From positions 19,903-83,902 of the forward strand of contig JAFCZJ010000004.1 in NCBI GenBank assembly GCA_019314375.1: a DNA stretch of 64,000 bases. The letters are read 5' to 3'. The notes beneath the pieces were generated by a model. That model saw only the letters and a list, made by a program, of their open reading frames with translations. It had not been told where the DNA came from and did not search any database. Within the stretch, counting starts at the first letter, position 1, and each line of letters starts with the position of its first letter. Position numbers and translations under genes: made by a program. Source of the stretch: Deltaproteobacteria bacterium. GTDB lineage: Bacteria; Myxococcota; B64-G9. Below are positions 53,811 through 63,613 of the stretch, piece after piece.

Positions 53811-55805
53811 ATGGGCGTTTCTTTTCAACTTGAGTCTGATTTTGAGCCGGCGGGAGATCAGCCCAAGGCCATTGACGAGTTGGTGAAGGGATTGGCTCGG
53901 GGAGACCGTCACCAGGTTTTGCTGGGCGTCACCGGTTCGGGAAAGACTTTCACCATCGCCAATGTGGTGGCCCGCACCAACCGACCGGCCATCATTATCG
54001 CCCATAACAAAACCCTGGCGGGTCAGCTTTACGCGGAGTTTAGGCAGTTTTTTCCCCATAATGCAGTTGGTTTTTTTGTCTCCTATTATGACTATTACCA
54101 GCCAGAAGCCTATGTGCCGCAATCGGACACCTATATTGAGAAGGACGCTTCCATTAACGACGAGATCGATCGGATGCGTCATGCGGCCACCCATGCCTTG
54201 TTGACCCGTCGCGACGTGATCATCGTGGCTTCGGTCTCCTGCATCTTCGGGCTGGGCGCGGTGGAGGCATACAGCGAGATGCGGGTGGCGCTGCGGGTGG
54301 GTGAGGAGCTTGGTCGGGATGCCCTGCTTCGTCGCCTGGTGGATATTCAGTATAGCCGAAACGATCTGGATTTTCACCGGGGCACTTTCAGGGTGCGGGG
54401 TGACATGGTGGATGTCTTCCCCATTTATGAGGACGAGCGAGCCCTGCGCATCTCGTTTTATGGGGATGAGATCGAGGCCATTTATTTCTTCGATCCGCTG
54501 CGGGGCATCAAGGCCGAGAGCCTCCAGTCCATCGAGATCTTTCCTGGCAGTCACTACGTCACGCCAGCCAACCGCATGGGGCACGCCATCCTGAGCATCC
54601 GTGAAGAGCTGCGGGTCAATCTTCAAAAACTAAGGTCCGCCCAACGATTGCTCGAAGCCCAGCGCTTGGAGCAGCGGGTCATGTACGATTTGGAGATGAT
54701 GGAGCAGATGGGCTATTGCAACGGCATCGAAAATTACAGTCGGCATTTGGCCGGCCGCATGGTGGGCGAGCCCCCCACGACTTTGATTGACTATTTGCCC
54801 CACGACGGCATGGTGATCCTCGACGAGAGCCATCAGTCTTTGCCCCAGCTTCGTGGCATGGTGCGAGGCGATCGCTCACGCAAAGAGACCTTGGTGGAGT
54901 ACGGATTTCGGCTGCCCTCCGCTTTGGATAATCGACCGTTGACTTACGAAGAATTCGACGTCAGGGCGGGGCAGCGCATCTACATTTCGGCCACGCCCAC
55001 GGAGTTCGAGGTGGGCTTGGCCCAAGGTGTGTTGGTGGAGCAGATTGTGCGTCCCACTGGCCTGGTGGACCCGGTGGTGGAAATTAGGCCGGCTTCGACG
55101 CAAGTGGATGACCTTTTAGAGGAGATTCGCGTGACCGTGCAGCGCGGGCAGCGGGTCTTGGTCACCACTTTGACCAAACGCATGGCCGAGGACCTGACCG
55201 AATTCCTGACCGAGCATGGCGTCAAGGTGACCTACTTGCACTCGGATATTAAGACCATGGAGCGCCTGTCCATTGTGACCGAGCTCAGGGCGGGCAAGTT
55301 TGATGTCTTGGTGGGCATCAATCTCCTGCGCGAGGGTTTGGACATGCCCGAAGTGTCCCTGGTTGCCATCCTGGACGCGGATCGGGAGGGCTTTTTGCGT
55401 AGTGAGACCGCCTTGATTCAGACCATGGGTCGAGCCGCGCGCAACTTGGACGGGCGAGTTTTGCTGTATGCGGATCGGGTCACCCCTTCCATCGAACGGG
55501 CCATGGCGGAGACGGCTCGTCGTCGGCAGCTCCAGCAAGACCACAATCAAGCTCAGGGCATCACGCCGCGTTCCATCAAAAAGGCCGTCGCTACCCTTCA
55601 GGCGCTTGAAGACGAGCAGGAGCAAAAGACCTGGGGTGGGCTTGCGGAGCCGGAAGCGCCCTATGGTTTGTCCGAATTAATCAGGCGAATTGAAGAGCTG
55701 AAAGTCCAAATGCGGCAGGCCGCCGAGGTGCTGGATTTTGAAGAAGCGGCCATGTTGCGTGATCAGATCAAGGCGCTGAAGAAGCGTCATCTCCGAGACG
55801 GGTGA
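53811..55805 (+). CDS. uvrB: UvrABC system protein B
   Basis: The damage-verifying helicase of nucleotide excision repair. The 664-residue protein has Walker A in [29 protein letters not shown], the beta-hairpin region [24 protein letters not shown]-like VILDESH, the helicase motifs [17 protein letters not shown] and [26 protein letters not shown], and a C-terminal UvrC-binding UVR motif ([20 protein letters not shown]). The ATG follows GAGGGGCC, 16 nt after cysS. No LexA-like box was seen directly upstream, so it is probably read from the cysS transcript. Confidence 0.96.
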   Translation: MGVSFQLESDFEPAGDQPKAIDELVKGLARGDRHQVLLGVTGSGKTFTIANVVARTNRPAIIIAHNKTLAGQLYAEFRQFFPHNAVGFFVSYYDYYQPEAYVPQSDTYIEKDASINDEIDRMRHAATHALLTRRDVIIVASVSCIFGLGAVEAYSEMRVALRVGEELGRDALLRRLVDIQYSRNDLDFHRGTFRVRGDMVDVFPIYEDERALRISFYGDEIEAIYFFDPLRGIKAESLQSIEIFPGSHYVTPANRMGHAILSIREELRVNLQKLRSAQRLLEAQRLEQRVMYDLEMMEQMGYCNGIENYSRHLAGRMVGEPPTTLIDYLPHDGMVILDESHQSLPQLRGMVRGDRSRKETLVEYGFRLPSALDNRPLTYEEFDVRAGQRIYISATPTEFEVGLAQGVLVEQIVRPTGLVDPVVEIRPASTQVDDLLEEIRVTVQRGQRVLVTTLTKRMAEDLTEFLTEHGVKVTYLHSDIKTMERLSIVTELRAGKFDVLVGINLLREGLDMPEVSLVAILDADREGFLRSETALIQTMGRAARNLDGRVLLYADRVTPSIERAMAETARRRQLQQDHNQAQGITPRSIKKAVATLQALEDEQEQKTWGGLAEPEAPYGLSELIRRIEELKVQMRQAAEVLDFEEAAMLRDQIKALKKRHLRDG

Positions 55806-55808
55806 TGC

Positions 55809-57743
55809 ATGGGCCATGAGGGCAAGCCGCTGCGGGGGGCGAGGCTGGAGGCCTTGCTGGATAGCCTGCCGGCCAAGCCCGGTGTCTACTTGATGAAGGG
55901 CAGTTCGGGCCGGGTGCTATACGTAGGCAAGGCCAAGAATCTGCGCAGTCGAGTGCGAAGCTATTTCCGCGCCTCGGGCGATGACAGGGCCTTCGTGGCC
56001 AGCTTGGACCGGCTGCTTTTCGAGCTGGAGGTGCTGGTCTTACCGAGCGAAAAAGACGCCCTCTTGGTCGAGCGGGACTTGATCGCCCAGCATCGACCTC
56101 GCTTCAACGTCAACCTGCTCGATGACAAGAATTTCCTTTCCTTGCGTCTGACGGAGCACGAATTCCCGCGCTTGATGGTCGACAGGCGGCGGCCGCGTAC
56201 AGGCACATCTGATGGCCTGGGTAAATCTGGGAGGGGCAGGGCAGGACCGGCGGCCTTGAGCGGTCGCTGGTTCGGGCCTTACCCTTCAGCAACCTCGGCC
56301 AGGCAAACCCTGCGGGTGGTGCAGCAGGTTTTTGGTTTGCGGGTCTGCGCCGATTCGACCTTGGGCCGGCGCAAGCGGCCTTGCTTGCTGCACCCGATTG
56401 GTCGCTGCAGTGCCCCTTGTTGTGATTTGGTCTCCAAGGATGACTACGCTGACCAGGTGAAAGGGGCCAAGCGTTTCTTGTCCGGTCACGCAGGCGAATT
56501 GATCGAGGAGCTCGAGCTGCAGATGCGCCAGGCCTCGGCGGAGGAGCGTTTTGAACAGGCGGCCTTGCATCGGGACCGCATGCGCGCCGTGAGAACCACC
56601 TTGAGCAAAATGCCCTTCACCGAGGGTGGGCGGCTTGATTTGGACGCTTTGGGGCTGCATCGGGAAGGCGGCAGTGGCGCGGTGGTGCTTTTGCAGGTGC
56701 GCCAGGGGCGGGTGCAAGGAGTGAGTCGTTTTGATTTTGATCGAGTCGAGGCACCGGCGGCGGATCTCATGAGGCAGTTTCTTTTGCAGCATTACGGACC
56801 AGGGGCTGACTTACCGCCTGAGATTGTCTTGTCCTCCTTGGCCTGGCAGGGTGCCGAAGGAGAAGATGAGCTGAACCTGCTGGCCGACATACTCGGGGAG
56901 CGACGGGGTGCCGTGGTACGGGTTTGGTTGCCCAACCGTGGTCCCCACCGGCGTTTGGCGACCACGGCCCAGGACAATGCAAGCGAGGCTTTCCGGGCCC
57001 GATTGGCCACCAGCAACACCATGCATGGCAGGCTGGTACGCCTCCAGGCCAGACTGAAATTGAAGCGTTTTCCCCATCGCATCGAATGTTTTGACATGTC
57101 CACGACCGGGGGGCGTCTCAGCGTGGGCTCGATGGCTGTCATGATCGATGGCGAGCCCTGCCCATCCGAATACCGCCGTTTTCGCATCAGGGAGGCGGCA
57201 CCGGACTCGGATGTGGGCATGATGCGCGAGGTGGTGGGGCGTCGTTTTCGCAGGGTGCAAGAGGGCGTTGAGGATGGGCCAGATTTGGTGTTGTTGGATG
57301 GCGGCAAGGGTCAACTTCGGGTGGTTGAAGGCCTGTTCGCCGACATGGGGGTCAGTGATGTGGACTTGGCGGCCCTGGCCAAAGGGGGGCCAGGGGCTGG
57401 TCGCCACCGGGTGGACCGGGAGCGGGTCTTCCGCCCAGGGCGAAAGAATCCCATCGCACTGCGCCCGGAGAGCGATGAACTGTTTTTGTTGAGTCGAATT
57501 CGTGATGAAGCACACCGTTTTGCCATTGCTTATCACCGCAAGTTGCGGGCCAAGGCATCTTTGAGGACGGTGCTGGAGGAGGTGCCCGGCGTGGGTCCCG
57601 CGCTTCGGCGTCGTTTGCTCAGGGACCTGGGCAGCCTAAAAATGATCAAACAGGCTTCCGTTTCCGAGCTGTCTGAGGTAAAGGGCGTATCAAGGACTTT
57701 GGCGGAACGAATCCGCGGCTTTTTGAAAGAGGTGGAAGCGTGA
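55809..57743 (+). CDS. uvrC: UvrABC system protein C
   Basis: The dual-incision nuclease of excision repair. A 644-residue protein with an N-terminal GIY-YIG domain (PGVYLMKGSSGRVLYVGKAK and NLRSRVRSYF), a Cys-rich stretch (PCLLHPIGRCSAPCC) that may bind Fe-S or Zn, a UVR motif (ASAEERFEQAALHRDRMRA), an RNase H-like domain with IECFDMSTTGG and LVLLDGGKGQL, and tandem HhH motifs at the end (VPGVGPALRRRLLRDLG). It starts 3 nt after the uvrB stop, so uvrB and uvrC form one translation unit, which is less common than separate loci. Confidence 0.96.
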   Translation: MGHEGKPLRGARLEALLDSLPAKPGVYLMKGSSGRVLYVGKAKNLRSRVRSYFRASGDDRAFVASLDRLLFELEVLVLPSEKDALLVERDLIAQHRPRFNVNLLDDKNFLSLRLTEHEFPRLMVDRRRPRTGTSDGLGKSGRGRAGPAALSGRWFGPYPSATSARQTLRVVQQVFGLRVCADSTLGRRKRPCLLHPIGRCSAPCCDLVSKDDYADQVKGAKRFLSGHAGELIEELELQMRQASAEERFEQAALHRDRMRAVRTTLSKMPFTEGGRLDLDALGLHREGGSGAVVLLQVRQGRVQGVSRFDFDRVEAPAADLMRQFLLQHYGPGADLPPEIVLSSLAWQGAEGEDELNLLADILGERRGAVVRVWLPNRGPHRRLATTAQDNASEAFRARLATSNTMHGRLVRLQARLKLKRFPHRIECFDMSTTGGRLSVGSMAVMIDGEPCPSEYRRFRIREAAPDSDVGMMREVVGRRFRRVQEGVEDGPDLVLLDGGKGQLRVVEGLFADMGVSDVDLAALAKGGPGAGRHRVDRERVFRPGRKNPIALRPESDELFLLSRIRDEAHRFAIAYHRKLRAKASLRTVLEEVPGVGPALRRRLLRDLGSLKMIKQASVSELSEVKGVSRTLAERIRGFLKEVEA

Positions 57744-58258
57744 GAATTTATCCCAAGGTGGTCCCGGCCATGGCCCGGGAGATTGTCAAAGCTTTGATGG
57801 GCCCTGGGCACATCGAGGTGGAATCCGAAAACGTTGCGGCGGCCGAGGATGACCTGGTGGCCATCGTTCGCGAATACCAGCGGCAGGAAGACAGCATGAA
57901 CCGCCAGGCCAAAGACCTGGTGGTCAAGCGAGGCTGGCCGTCACATAAGTTCGCGGAGGCGCGTAGCATGGTGGTCCAAGCCAAGCGTTTTCCGATGGGT
58001 GACGACGGCATTGACTACATGATCGAGCAGATGATGGAGTTCATGTTGATCACGAACAACATCGAAGAGGTCTACGCCCAGGACAACGTCTTGCGCAAGA
58101 TCATCGTCACGATCATGCGGCGCTTCGGCAAGATGGACGAAGAAGTGGACACCGAGGCCCGTGGGCGCTTGAAGCATTTGCAGGAGGGCACCCGGGACTG
58201 GGAGGTCCAGTACCAAAAGGTGTCCGATCAGGTGCGTCGCAACAAGGGTCTAATCTAG
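57740..58258 (+). CDS. DUF507-family protein
   Basis: A 172-residue, mostly helical protein. It starts RIYPKVVPAMAREIVKALM, and the second half, YAQDNVLRKIIVTIMRRFGK, has the same kind of helix, so two DUF507 units seem joined in one chain. Function unknown in any organism I know. The GTG start overlaps the uvrC stop as GTGA. The link to uvrBC could be incidental. Confidence 0.8.
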   Translation: MRIYPKVVPAMAREIVKALMGPGHIEVESENVAAAEDDLVAIVREYQRQEDSMNRQAKDLVVKRGWPSHKFAEARSMVVQAKRFPMGDDGIDYMIEQMMEFMLITNNIEEVYAQDNVLRKIIVTIMRRFGKMDEEVDTEARGRLKHLQEGTRDWEVQYQKVSDQVRRNKGLI

Positions 58259-58273
58259 CCTTGGTGCGCTTGC

Positions 58274-58966
58274 GTGGAAGAACGCAAGGATAGTCCAGCG
58301 GATAAGCTTCGCCATGATCCCAAGGGTATTTGGATCGAAGTGCTGGCCATGTATGGCCTGGCCTTGGGGGTCATTGGCCTGTTCAAGGTCTTGAGTTTGT
58401 TTTCAGGTTTTCTCGCCGACAACCTCTGGGGCATCGCGGGGCTCGTTTTTCTGTTCTTGCCCATCGAGTATCTGAGTCGCAAAGGCGTCGATCTGGAACG
58501 CTATGGTCTGACCTGGAAGCACCTGGGTCGCGCTTTTTTGTGGGCCGGGCTATTCGTCGTGATCACCTTCCCCCCCTATGTGCCAGCCTTCGTCTGGTGG
58601 TTCGGCCGTGGCGAATTTCATTTCGACCTGCCGGATACCTTCTGGCAAGAGGTGGTTGGGTTCTTTTTCTTGGTAGCCCTGCCCGAAGAGGCCTTTTACC
58701 GCGGCTACATGCAAACCCGCTTAGACGAAGTCTTCAAAGGACGAGTCAACATCCTCGGTGCCAAGGTGGGCTGGTCCCTCGTCGTAACCTCCGCCCTCTT
58801 CGCCATCGGGCACTTGATCACCCCCCGGCTCGACAAGTTGGGCACCTTCTTCCCCGCCTTACTCTTCGGATGGATGAGAGCCCGCACCGGCACCATCGCC
58901 GCGGCGGTGATCTTCCACGCGCTGTGTAATATTTATGCTCAGGTGCTTAAATATGGGTATTTTTAG
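58274..58966 (+). CDS. CPBP-family intramembrane protease (myxosortase-like)
   Basis: A 230-residue protein with about six TM helices. LPEEAFYRGYMQTRL holds the EE-x3-R active-site motif of the glutamic-type CPBP proteases, followed by FAIGHLI and VIFHALCNIY, which supply the conserved His residues. In myxobacteria proteins of this kind include the myxosortases that process MYXO-CTERM tails; none of the secreted proteins in this window ends in such a tail. The GTG start at 58274 is 15 nt after the DUF507 stop and has no clear Shine-Dalgarno sequence. The stop is covered by the first arm of an inverted repeat. Confidence 0.82.
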   Translation: MEERKDSPADKLRHDPKGIWIEVLAMYGLALGVIGLFKVLSLFSGFLADNLWGIAGLVFLFLPIEYLSRKGVDLERYGLTWKHLGRAFLWAGLFVVITFPPYVPAFVWWFGRGEFHFDLPDTFWQEVVGFFFLVALPEEAFYRGYMQTRLDEVFKGRVNILGAKVGWSLVVTSALFAIGHLITPRLDKLGTFFPALLFGWMRARTGTIAAAVIFHALCNIYAQVLKYGYF

Positions 58967-59037
58967 AGTTCCTAGCTCGCAATTAATCTGGTCATCAAGC
59001 CAAGTCGCCAAACAAGCCGCATCCCAGTAGGAACTCT
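58965..59037. repeat. Inverted repeat AGAGTTCCTA / TAGGAACTCT around an AT-rich gap
   Basis: Perfect 10-nt arms (58965-58974 and 59028-59037) flank 53 nt. The first arm overlaps the end of the CPBP gene. A partial third copy, ATAGGAACTT, lies at 59331-59340. It may mark the edges of the repeat-filled patch, or serve as a structured 3' end. Confidence 0.5.
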
Positions 59038-59040
59038 TAT

Positions 59041-59077
59041 CCCGTGCCGCCATGCGGCACGGGGTGGTGTGCACCAC
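59041..59077. terminator. Two adjacent GC-rich hairpins
   Basis: CCCGTGCCGC-CAT-GCGGCACGGG is a perfect 10-bp stem with a 3-nt loop. It is followed by GTGGTG-TG-CACCAC. No T-run is attached. It could be a transcription stop for the uvr operon or a REP-type element. Confidence 0.5.
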
Positions 59078-59097
59078 GGGGTGGTGTGCAGAAGAAA

Positions 59098-59300
59098 GCC
59101 GAGGGTGTCCGTCCTTCGCCTAACCCCGCACCGCTTGGCGGTGCAGAAGCCGAGGGTGTCCGTCCTTCGCCTAACCCCGCACCGCTTGGCGGTGCGGGAT
59201 AAAGCGGACCCTAACCCCGCACCGCTTGGCGGTGCAGAAGCCGAGGGTGTCCGTCCTTCGCCTAACCCCGCACCGCTTGGCGGTGCGGGATAAAGCGGAC
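59098..59300. repeat. Tandem REP-like repeat array
   Basis: The hairpin GCACCGC-TTG-GCGGTGC occurs four times (59128, 59179, 59219, 59270), each preceded by CTAACCCC. The longer unit GCCGAGGGTGTCCGTCC with its hairpin occurs three times (59098, 59149, 59240), and GGATAAAGCGGAC appears after copies two and four. Copies are almost identical. The whole 58967-59363 interval (397 nt) has no convincing gene. Confidence 0.8.
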
Positions 59301-59363
59301 TACTTCGTTAGCTGATGTGTTCAAATGGGGGATAGGAACTTTTGGTTGGCTGGGTTAGTCCGC

Positions 59364-62300
59364 CTAAGCACACGCCCAATCCGGATCGATTTCTCCGTCG
59401 CAGTCGTTGTCTTTGCCGTCGCAGAGTTCCGGGGCGCCGGGGTAGACGGTGGGGTCTTCGTCGTCGCAGTCGCCTTCGCAGGTTGAGAATCCGTCTCCGT
59501 CCTGGTCGAAGCCTTCGTCTATTTGGAAGTTGCAGTTGTCGTCGATGTGGTTGCAGATCTCTTCGGCGTCCGGGTTGACGTTGGGATCTGAGTCATCGCA
59601 GTCGCCTCCGCAGGAAGTCCAACCGTCACCATCCTGGTCGAATCCTTCGTCGATCACGCCGTCGCAGTTGTCGTCGATGCCGTTGCAGAACTCGGTGGCC
59701 TCGGGATGTACCGTGGGATCCGTGTCGTCGCAATCGCCCATGCAGGTGGACCATCCGTCGTTGTCGTTGTCGTAGCCCTCGTCGACAAAGCCGTTGCAGT
59801 TGTCGTCGATGCCGTTGCAGACCTCGGTGGCGCCCGGATAGACGTTGGGATCTGAGTCGTCGCAGTCGCCGAAGCAGAGGCCGACGCCGTCGCCGTCCGC
59901 GTCGATTTCGTCGATTTCACCGTTGCAGTCGTTGTCTTCGCCGTCGCAGATTTCGGATGAGGGTGTGCATTCGTCGAAGGAGCGGTAGCTGACGGTCAGA
60001 TCCAGCCCATCTTCTTCCGGCCTGGCCGTGCCGTAAAACAGCAGGGCATTCTGGGTGCCGTCGTAGTCGAAGCCGTTGGTGCGGCTGCGGTCGATCAGGA
60101 TCGGCGCCTGTCCGAGCTCCAGTTGCATGGCCACCTTGAGGGTGGAGGAGATGGGGGCATAGCGCAGGATGTATTCGCTGGCCACGCCGGAAGCGGCCCG
60201 GACCACCGTCTCCATGTTGGTGGTCATGTCGCCGCAGATCTCCATGGCGGCCGCACCCGGGATGCCGGCCACCACCTCGAGGTAACCAGGGGTTGCGTCG
60301 TAGGCCGTCGCGCACATGGGTACACCGCTCACGATGGCAAAGAGCATGGCACCGTGACCGCCGCCAGCGCCCAGGTAGTCGTTGACCAGGGATGCGGGTG
60401 TGCGACCATCGCGCTCGATGCTCTCGGCTTCTTCGTCGCTTAAAACCACGACGATCCAGGTGGCGTCACAGCGCAGCTTGTTGGTGGCCGGGTTCTCCAC
60501 GTCGGGGTCACAGCCGCCGGCGATGGCACGCTCGATGGCCCGGAGGCCCATGGTCAAACCGTATTCCCTGCCCGAGCCTTGGATGCCCACGCCAGAGATG
60601 CGGTTTTTGAAGGTCGTGATGGCACCCGCTTCTCCGGCGGAGACGAAGTTGCCGCCCTCCAACTGCCCGTCGTCACCCGAATCGGTGGTGGTCACGCCGA
60701 TGCGCCAGTCCAAAGTGGTGTTGTTGAGTTCGAGTTCCATCGCGTTGCCGGCATTGATCACGGCGGTTTGCTCATTGTCCATGGAACCGGAGTTGTCCAC
60801 CACCCAGATGAAATCCACGGGGTTGATGCCCACGGTGGCGAAGCTGTCGCAGCGCACGTTGGTGGCGTCCGAGGCCTTGGCCAAGGCCGTGGAGTTGCCG
60901 ATGTCATTCAGGCGAATGGCCTGGGCGTCTGTACCGGAGTATGAAGATTCCGTGGCCACGGAACCCACGGTGAGCACCTGGCTGCCAGAGCGAAAGGCCG
61001 TCTCGAACAGGAATTTGAAAGAGCTTGCGCTGGCACCCTGAAGGGGCAGGGTGCCCGTCAAGGTGGCGCGGGCATGGGTGCCGGCCAACTCGTTGCAGAG
61101 CTGAGCCACGGTACGAGAGCTTGAAGTCGAAAGCGTGTAGTCGCCCAATGACGCGGGGAAGCCGTCAAAAGTGGTCATGGTGCGGCTGGAGGTTGAATCT
61201 ACCGAGAGGCCGGCGATGCCGTTGATGAGGCCTCGGTCCGTGTTGACCTGATCGGCGGCGTTACTCACGCCGCCCGAGGCCGTACGGCTGACGATGAAGC
61301 CCGCCACGTCGTGAGCTGTGTCGAAGAAGATGGCACCGATTTGTGCGCCGCCCGCGGTCAAAGGCTGGTAGGTGGTGAAGAAGGGCTCCAGGGCCAGCAG
61401 GTAGCCCGGCGTCCAGTCCCGGTGCAGATCCACCGGCTTCAGGTTGTCGGTGGAGCAGACCAGATTGGAGCCTTCCTCATCATCGGGCACACCGTCCCCG
61501 TCCGTATCGGTCTCGATGGGGCTGGTTTCGCCCTCGGAGCATTCCGGGGACCAGCAAGTGCCGCTGCCCAACAGGCAGGTTTCGTCCTCGGCACATTCGT
61601 TGTCCGAAGAGCAAGGTGGGTTGGACACGCAGTGGCCCAGTTGACAGTCGCCATTGCGATCTTCGTCGCCGTCGCTGACCCCGTCGCCGTCCGTGTCGGG
61701 GTTTAGGGGATCGGTCTCGGTGCCCGCATCGTATTGGAAGTTGCCGTTGCAGTCTTCGTCGCCGTCGCTCAGACCGTCTAAGTCCGTGTCGGCCGCCCGC
61801 GGATTGGTCTCTCCGGCATCCACGGTGCCGTTGTGGTTCGAGTCCTCATTGCCGTCCGGAATGCCGTCGCCGTCCGAGTCCGGATTCGTGGGATCGGTCT
61901 CGTTGGAGTCCACCACGCCGTTGCTGTTGGCGTCTTCGATGCCGTCGGACAGGCCGTCACCGTCCGTGTCCGCAAGCAAGGGATCGGTCTCGCCATAGTC
62001 AAGCTGGCCATTGTGGTTGGCGTCTTCAGCGCCATCGAAGATGCCGTCACCGTCCGTGTCCTCGTTGTTGGGATCGGTCTCGCCTTCACTCAACAATCCG
62101 TCCCGGTTGGTGTCTTCGATGCCATCCACCAGGCCATCGCCGTCCGAGTCCGGGTTGGTGGGGTCCATTTCGCCCGGGTCCCGCTCTCCATCTTGATTCA
62201 GGTCTTCGACGCCGTCGTTCAAGTAGTCGCCGTCTGAGTCCGCGTTCAAAGGATCGGTTTCGCCCTCGTCAACCTGCCCGTTGCCGTTTTGGTCTTCGAT

Positions 62301-63200
62301 GCCGTCCATCAGGCCGTCCATGTCCGTGTCGGGCCGCAAGGCGTCGGTCTCGCCCTCGTCGCGGATGCCGTTGTGGTTGGCGTCTTCCACGCCGTCGTCG
62401 ATGCCGTCTGCGTCGGTGTCGGCCAGGCTGGCGTCGGTTTCCCAATCGTCCTTGCGCCCGTTGAGGTTGCTGTCTTCGAAGCCGTCGGCCAGCCCATCAC
62501 CGTCGGTGTCCACCAGGCCTGGATCGGTCTCGCCCGGATCCAGTACGCCGTCGTGGTTTTCATCTTCCAGGCCGTCCGGCAGACCGTCTTCATCCGAGTC
62601 GGTCAGCAAGGGGCTGGACTCGCCCGGGTCCACCACGCCATTGCTGTTTGCGTCTTCGATGCCGTCCGCCAAACCATCGTCATCGGAGTCGGGATTCAAG
62701 GGATCGGTCTCGCCGTCGTCGCGTACGCCGTTTTGATTCGCGTCTTCCACGCCGTCGTTGACCCCGTCACCGTCCGTGTCCGGATTCTCAGGGTCGGTCT
62801 CGCCCGCGTCCACGATTCCGTTGCCGTTTTTGTCTTCCAGCTCGTTGGGGATGCCGTCGCCGTCCAGATCGTCCGGCTTCGGATCGATTCCACCGTCACC
62901 GTCGGAACCCCCATCCGTGACGGGTCGGGCCACGCAGTACCCGTCTTCGCACATCTCCGTGTCGCCGCAGTCGCCGTCGCCGGCACATTCCAGGCGGCAG
63001 AAATTATCAATGCACAGGCCTTCCGCGCAATCATCATCGCTGGAACAAAAGACGTGACAAACCCCATCGTCGCAGGCCTGGTCGTCTGGGCAGTCGCTAT
63101 CAAAAGAGCAGAGGGCCGGGCCCGAGGGGTCCGATCCGGAGCAAGCCGCCAGGGACAGAGACAGGATGATACCGAGGGCGATGAACGAAAACGAGCGCAT
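59364..63200 (-). CDS. CglD-like adhesin lipoprotein (TSP3, VWA, MopE-type repeats)
   Basis: A protein of 1278 residues. ATG 63200 follows GGAGTTAGTC; the signal ends in a perfect lipobox, LSLAAC. Residues 30-105 are Cys-rich (DCPDDQACDDGVCH). From about 110 to 550 there are about a dozen 36-residue Ca-binding repeats of thrombospondin type 3 style (DTDGDGLADGFEDSNLNG). A VWA domain follows, with an intact MIDAS start DFIWVVDNSGSMDNEQ and a later LSDEEAES. The C-terminus has about five MopE-like units (EICDGEDNDCNGEIDE, GDCDDSDPNVYPGA). This layout fits the M. xanthus gliding lipoprotein CglD as I recall it. Together with the glt genes at the other end it suggests a gliding role; other VWA surface proteins remain possible. 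Confidence 0.75.
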   Translation of the reverse strand: MRSFSFIALGIILSLSLAACSGSDPSGPALCSFDSDCPDDQACDDGVCHVFCSSDDDCAEGLCIDNFCRLECAGDGDCGDTEMCEDGYCVARPVTDGGSDGDGGIDPKPDDLDGDGIPNELEDKNGNGIVDAGETDPENPDTDGDGVNDGVEDANQNGVRDDGETDPLNPDSDDDGLADGIEDANSNGVVDPGESSPLLTDSDEDGLPDGLEDENHDGVLDPGETDPGLVDTDGDGLADGFEDSNLNGRKDDWETDASLADTDADGIDDGVEDANHNGIRDEGETDALRPDTDMDGLMDGIEDQNGNGQVDEGETDPLNADSDGDYLNDGVEDLNQDGERDPGEMDPTNPDSDGDGLVDGIEDTNRDGLLSEGETDPNNEDTDGDGIFDGAEDANHNGQLDYGETDPLLADTDGDGLSDGIEDANSNGVVDSNETDPTNPDSDGDGIPDGNEDSNHNGTVDAGETNPRAADTDLDGLSDGDEDCNGNFQYDAGTETDPLNPDTDGDGVSDGDEDRNGDCQLGHCVSNPPCSSDNECAEDETCLLGSGTCWSPECSEGETSPIETDTDGDGVPDDEEGSNLVCSTDNLKPVDLHRDWTPGYLLALEPFFTTYQPLTAGGAQIGAIFFDTAHDVAGFIVSRTASGGVSNAADQVNTDRGLINGIAGLSVDSTSSRTMTTFDGFPASLGDYTLSTSSSRTVAQLCNELAGTHARATLTGTLPLQGASASSFKFLFETAFRSGSQVLTVGSVATESSYSGTDAQAIRLNDIGNSTALAKASDATNVRCDSFATVGINPVDFIWVVDNSGSMDNEQTAVINAGNAMELELNNTTLDWRIGVTTTDSGDDGQLEGGNFVSAGEAGAITTFKNRISGVGIQGSGREYGLTMGLRAIERAIAGGCDPDVENPATNKLRCDATWIVVVLSDEEAESIERDGRTPASLVNDYLGAGGGHGAMLFAIVSGVPMCATAYDATPGYLEVVAGIPGAAAMEICGDMTTNMETVVRAASGVASEYILRYAPISSTLKVAMQLELGQAPILIDRSRTNGFDYDGTQNALLFYGTARPEEDGLDLTVSYRSFDECTPSSEICDGEDNDCNGEIDEIDADGDGVGLCFGDCDDSDPNVYPGATEVCNGIDDNCNGFVDEGYDNDNDGWSTCMGDCDDTDPTVHPEATEFCNGIDDNCDGVIDEGFDQDGDGWTSCGGDCDDSDPNVNPDAEEICNHIDDNCNFQIDEGFDQDGDGFSTCEGDCDDEDPTVYPGAPELCDGKDNDCDGEIDPDWACA

Positions 63201-63361
63201 GACTAACTCCTTCAGGCCAAAATGGTACGTCATGATACGGTTTTTCGTGACTTGAGGTCAATCGGAAGCTTGACCGAGGGCCCGGTGGGGCTGGCGGATC
63301 CGGATAATTCAGCCTTGCAATGAACAGGCTGGTTGGTTAAACTAGTTGGTGGAGGTGAGTG

Positions 63362-63613
63362 ATGGACGCTGCTGAAGAAATTGGGGCCTTTGCTGCCAAG
63401 ACCCATCTTTCCAGATTGTTGCGAGAAGCTGAATCAGGAAAGAGCTTCATCATCAAGCGCAGAGGGCGGGTGGTGGCCAGGTTGCTCCCGCCTGAGTCCG
63501 AGGAAAACCAGGCTTCTGATCTTGAGGAGGTCTTGGAGGAATTCCGGAAAATCCGCTCGAAACAAAAAGGGACGGTGAAGATCAAGGAGTGGATCGAGGA
63601 GGGGCGACGGTGA
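63362..63613 (+). CDS. Phd-type antitoxin, third PIN module
   Basis: An 83-residue protein. EIGAFAAKTHLSRLLREAES and FIIKRRGRVVARLLPP are the Phd/YefM core. The charged tail KIKEWIEEGRR is the toxin-binding part. The ATG at 63362 follows GGAGGTGAGTG. It overlaps the next gene as GTGA. Confidence 0.88.
   Translation: MDAAEEIGAFAAKTHLSRLLREAESGKSFIIKRRGRVVARLLPPESEENQASDLEEVLEEFRKIRSKQKGTVKIKEWIEEGRR

Noticed and set aside
59098..59300. Possible CRISPR array
   Set aside because: Repeats contain hairpins, but there are no unique spacers; copies are directly joined and no cas genes are present.
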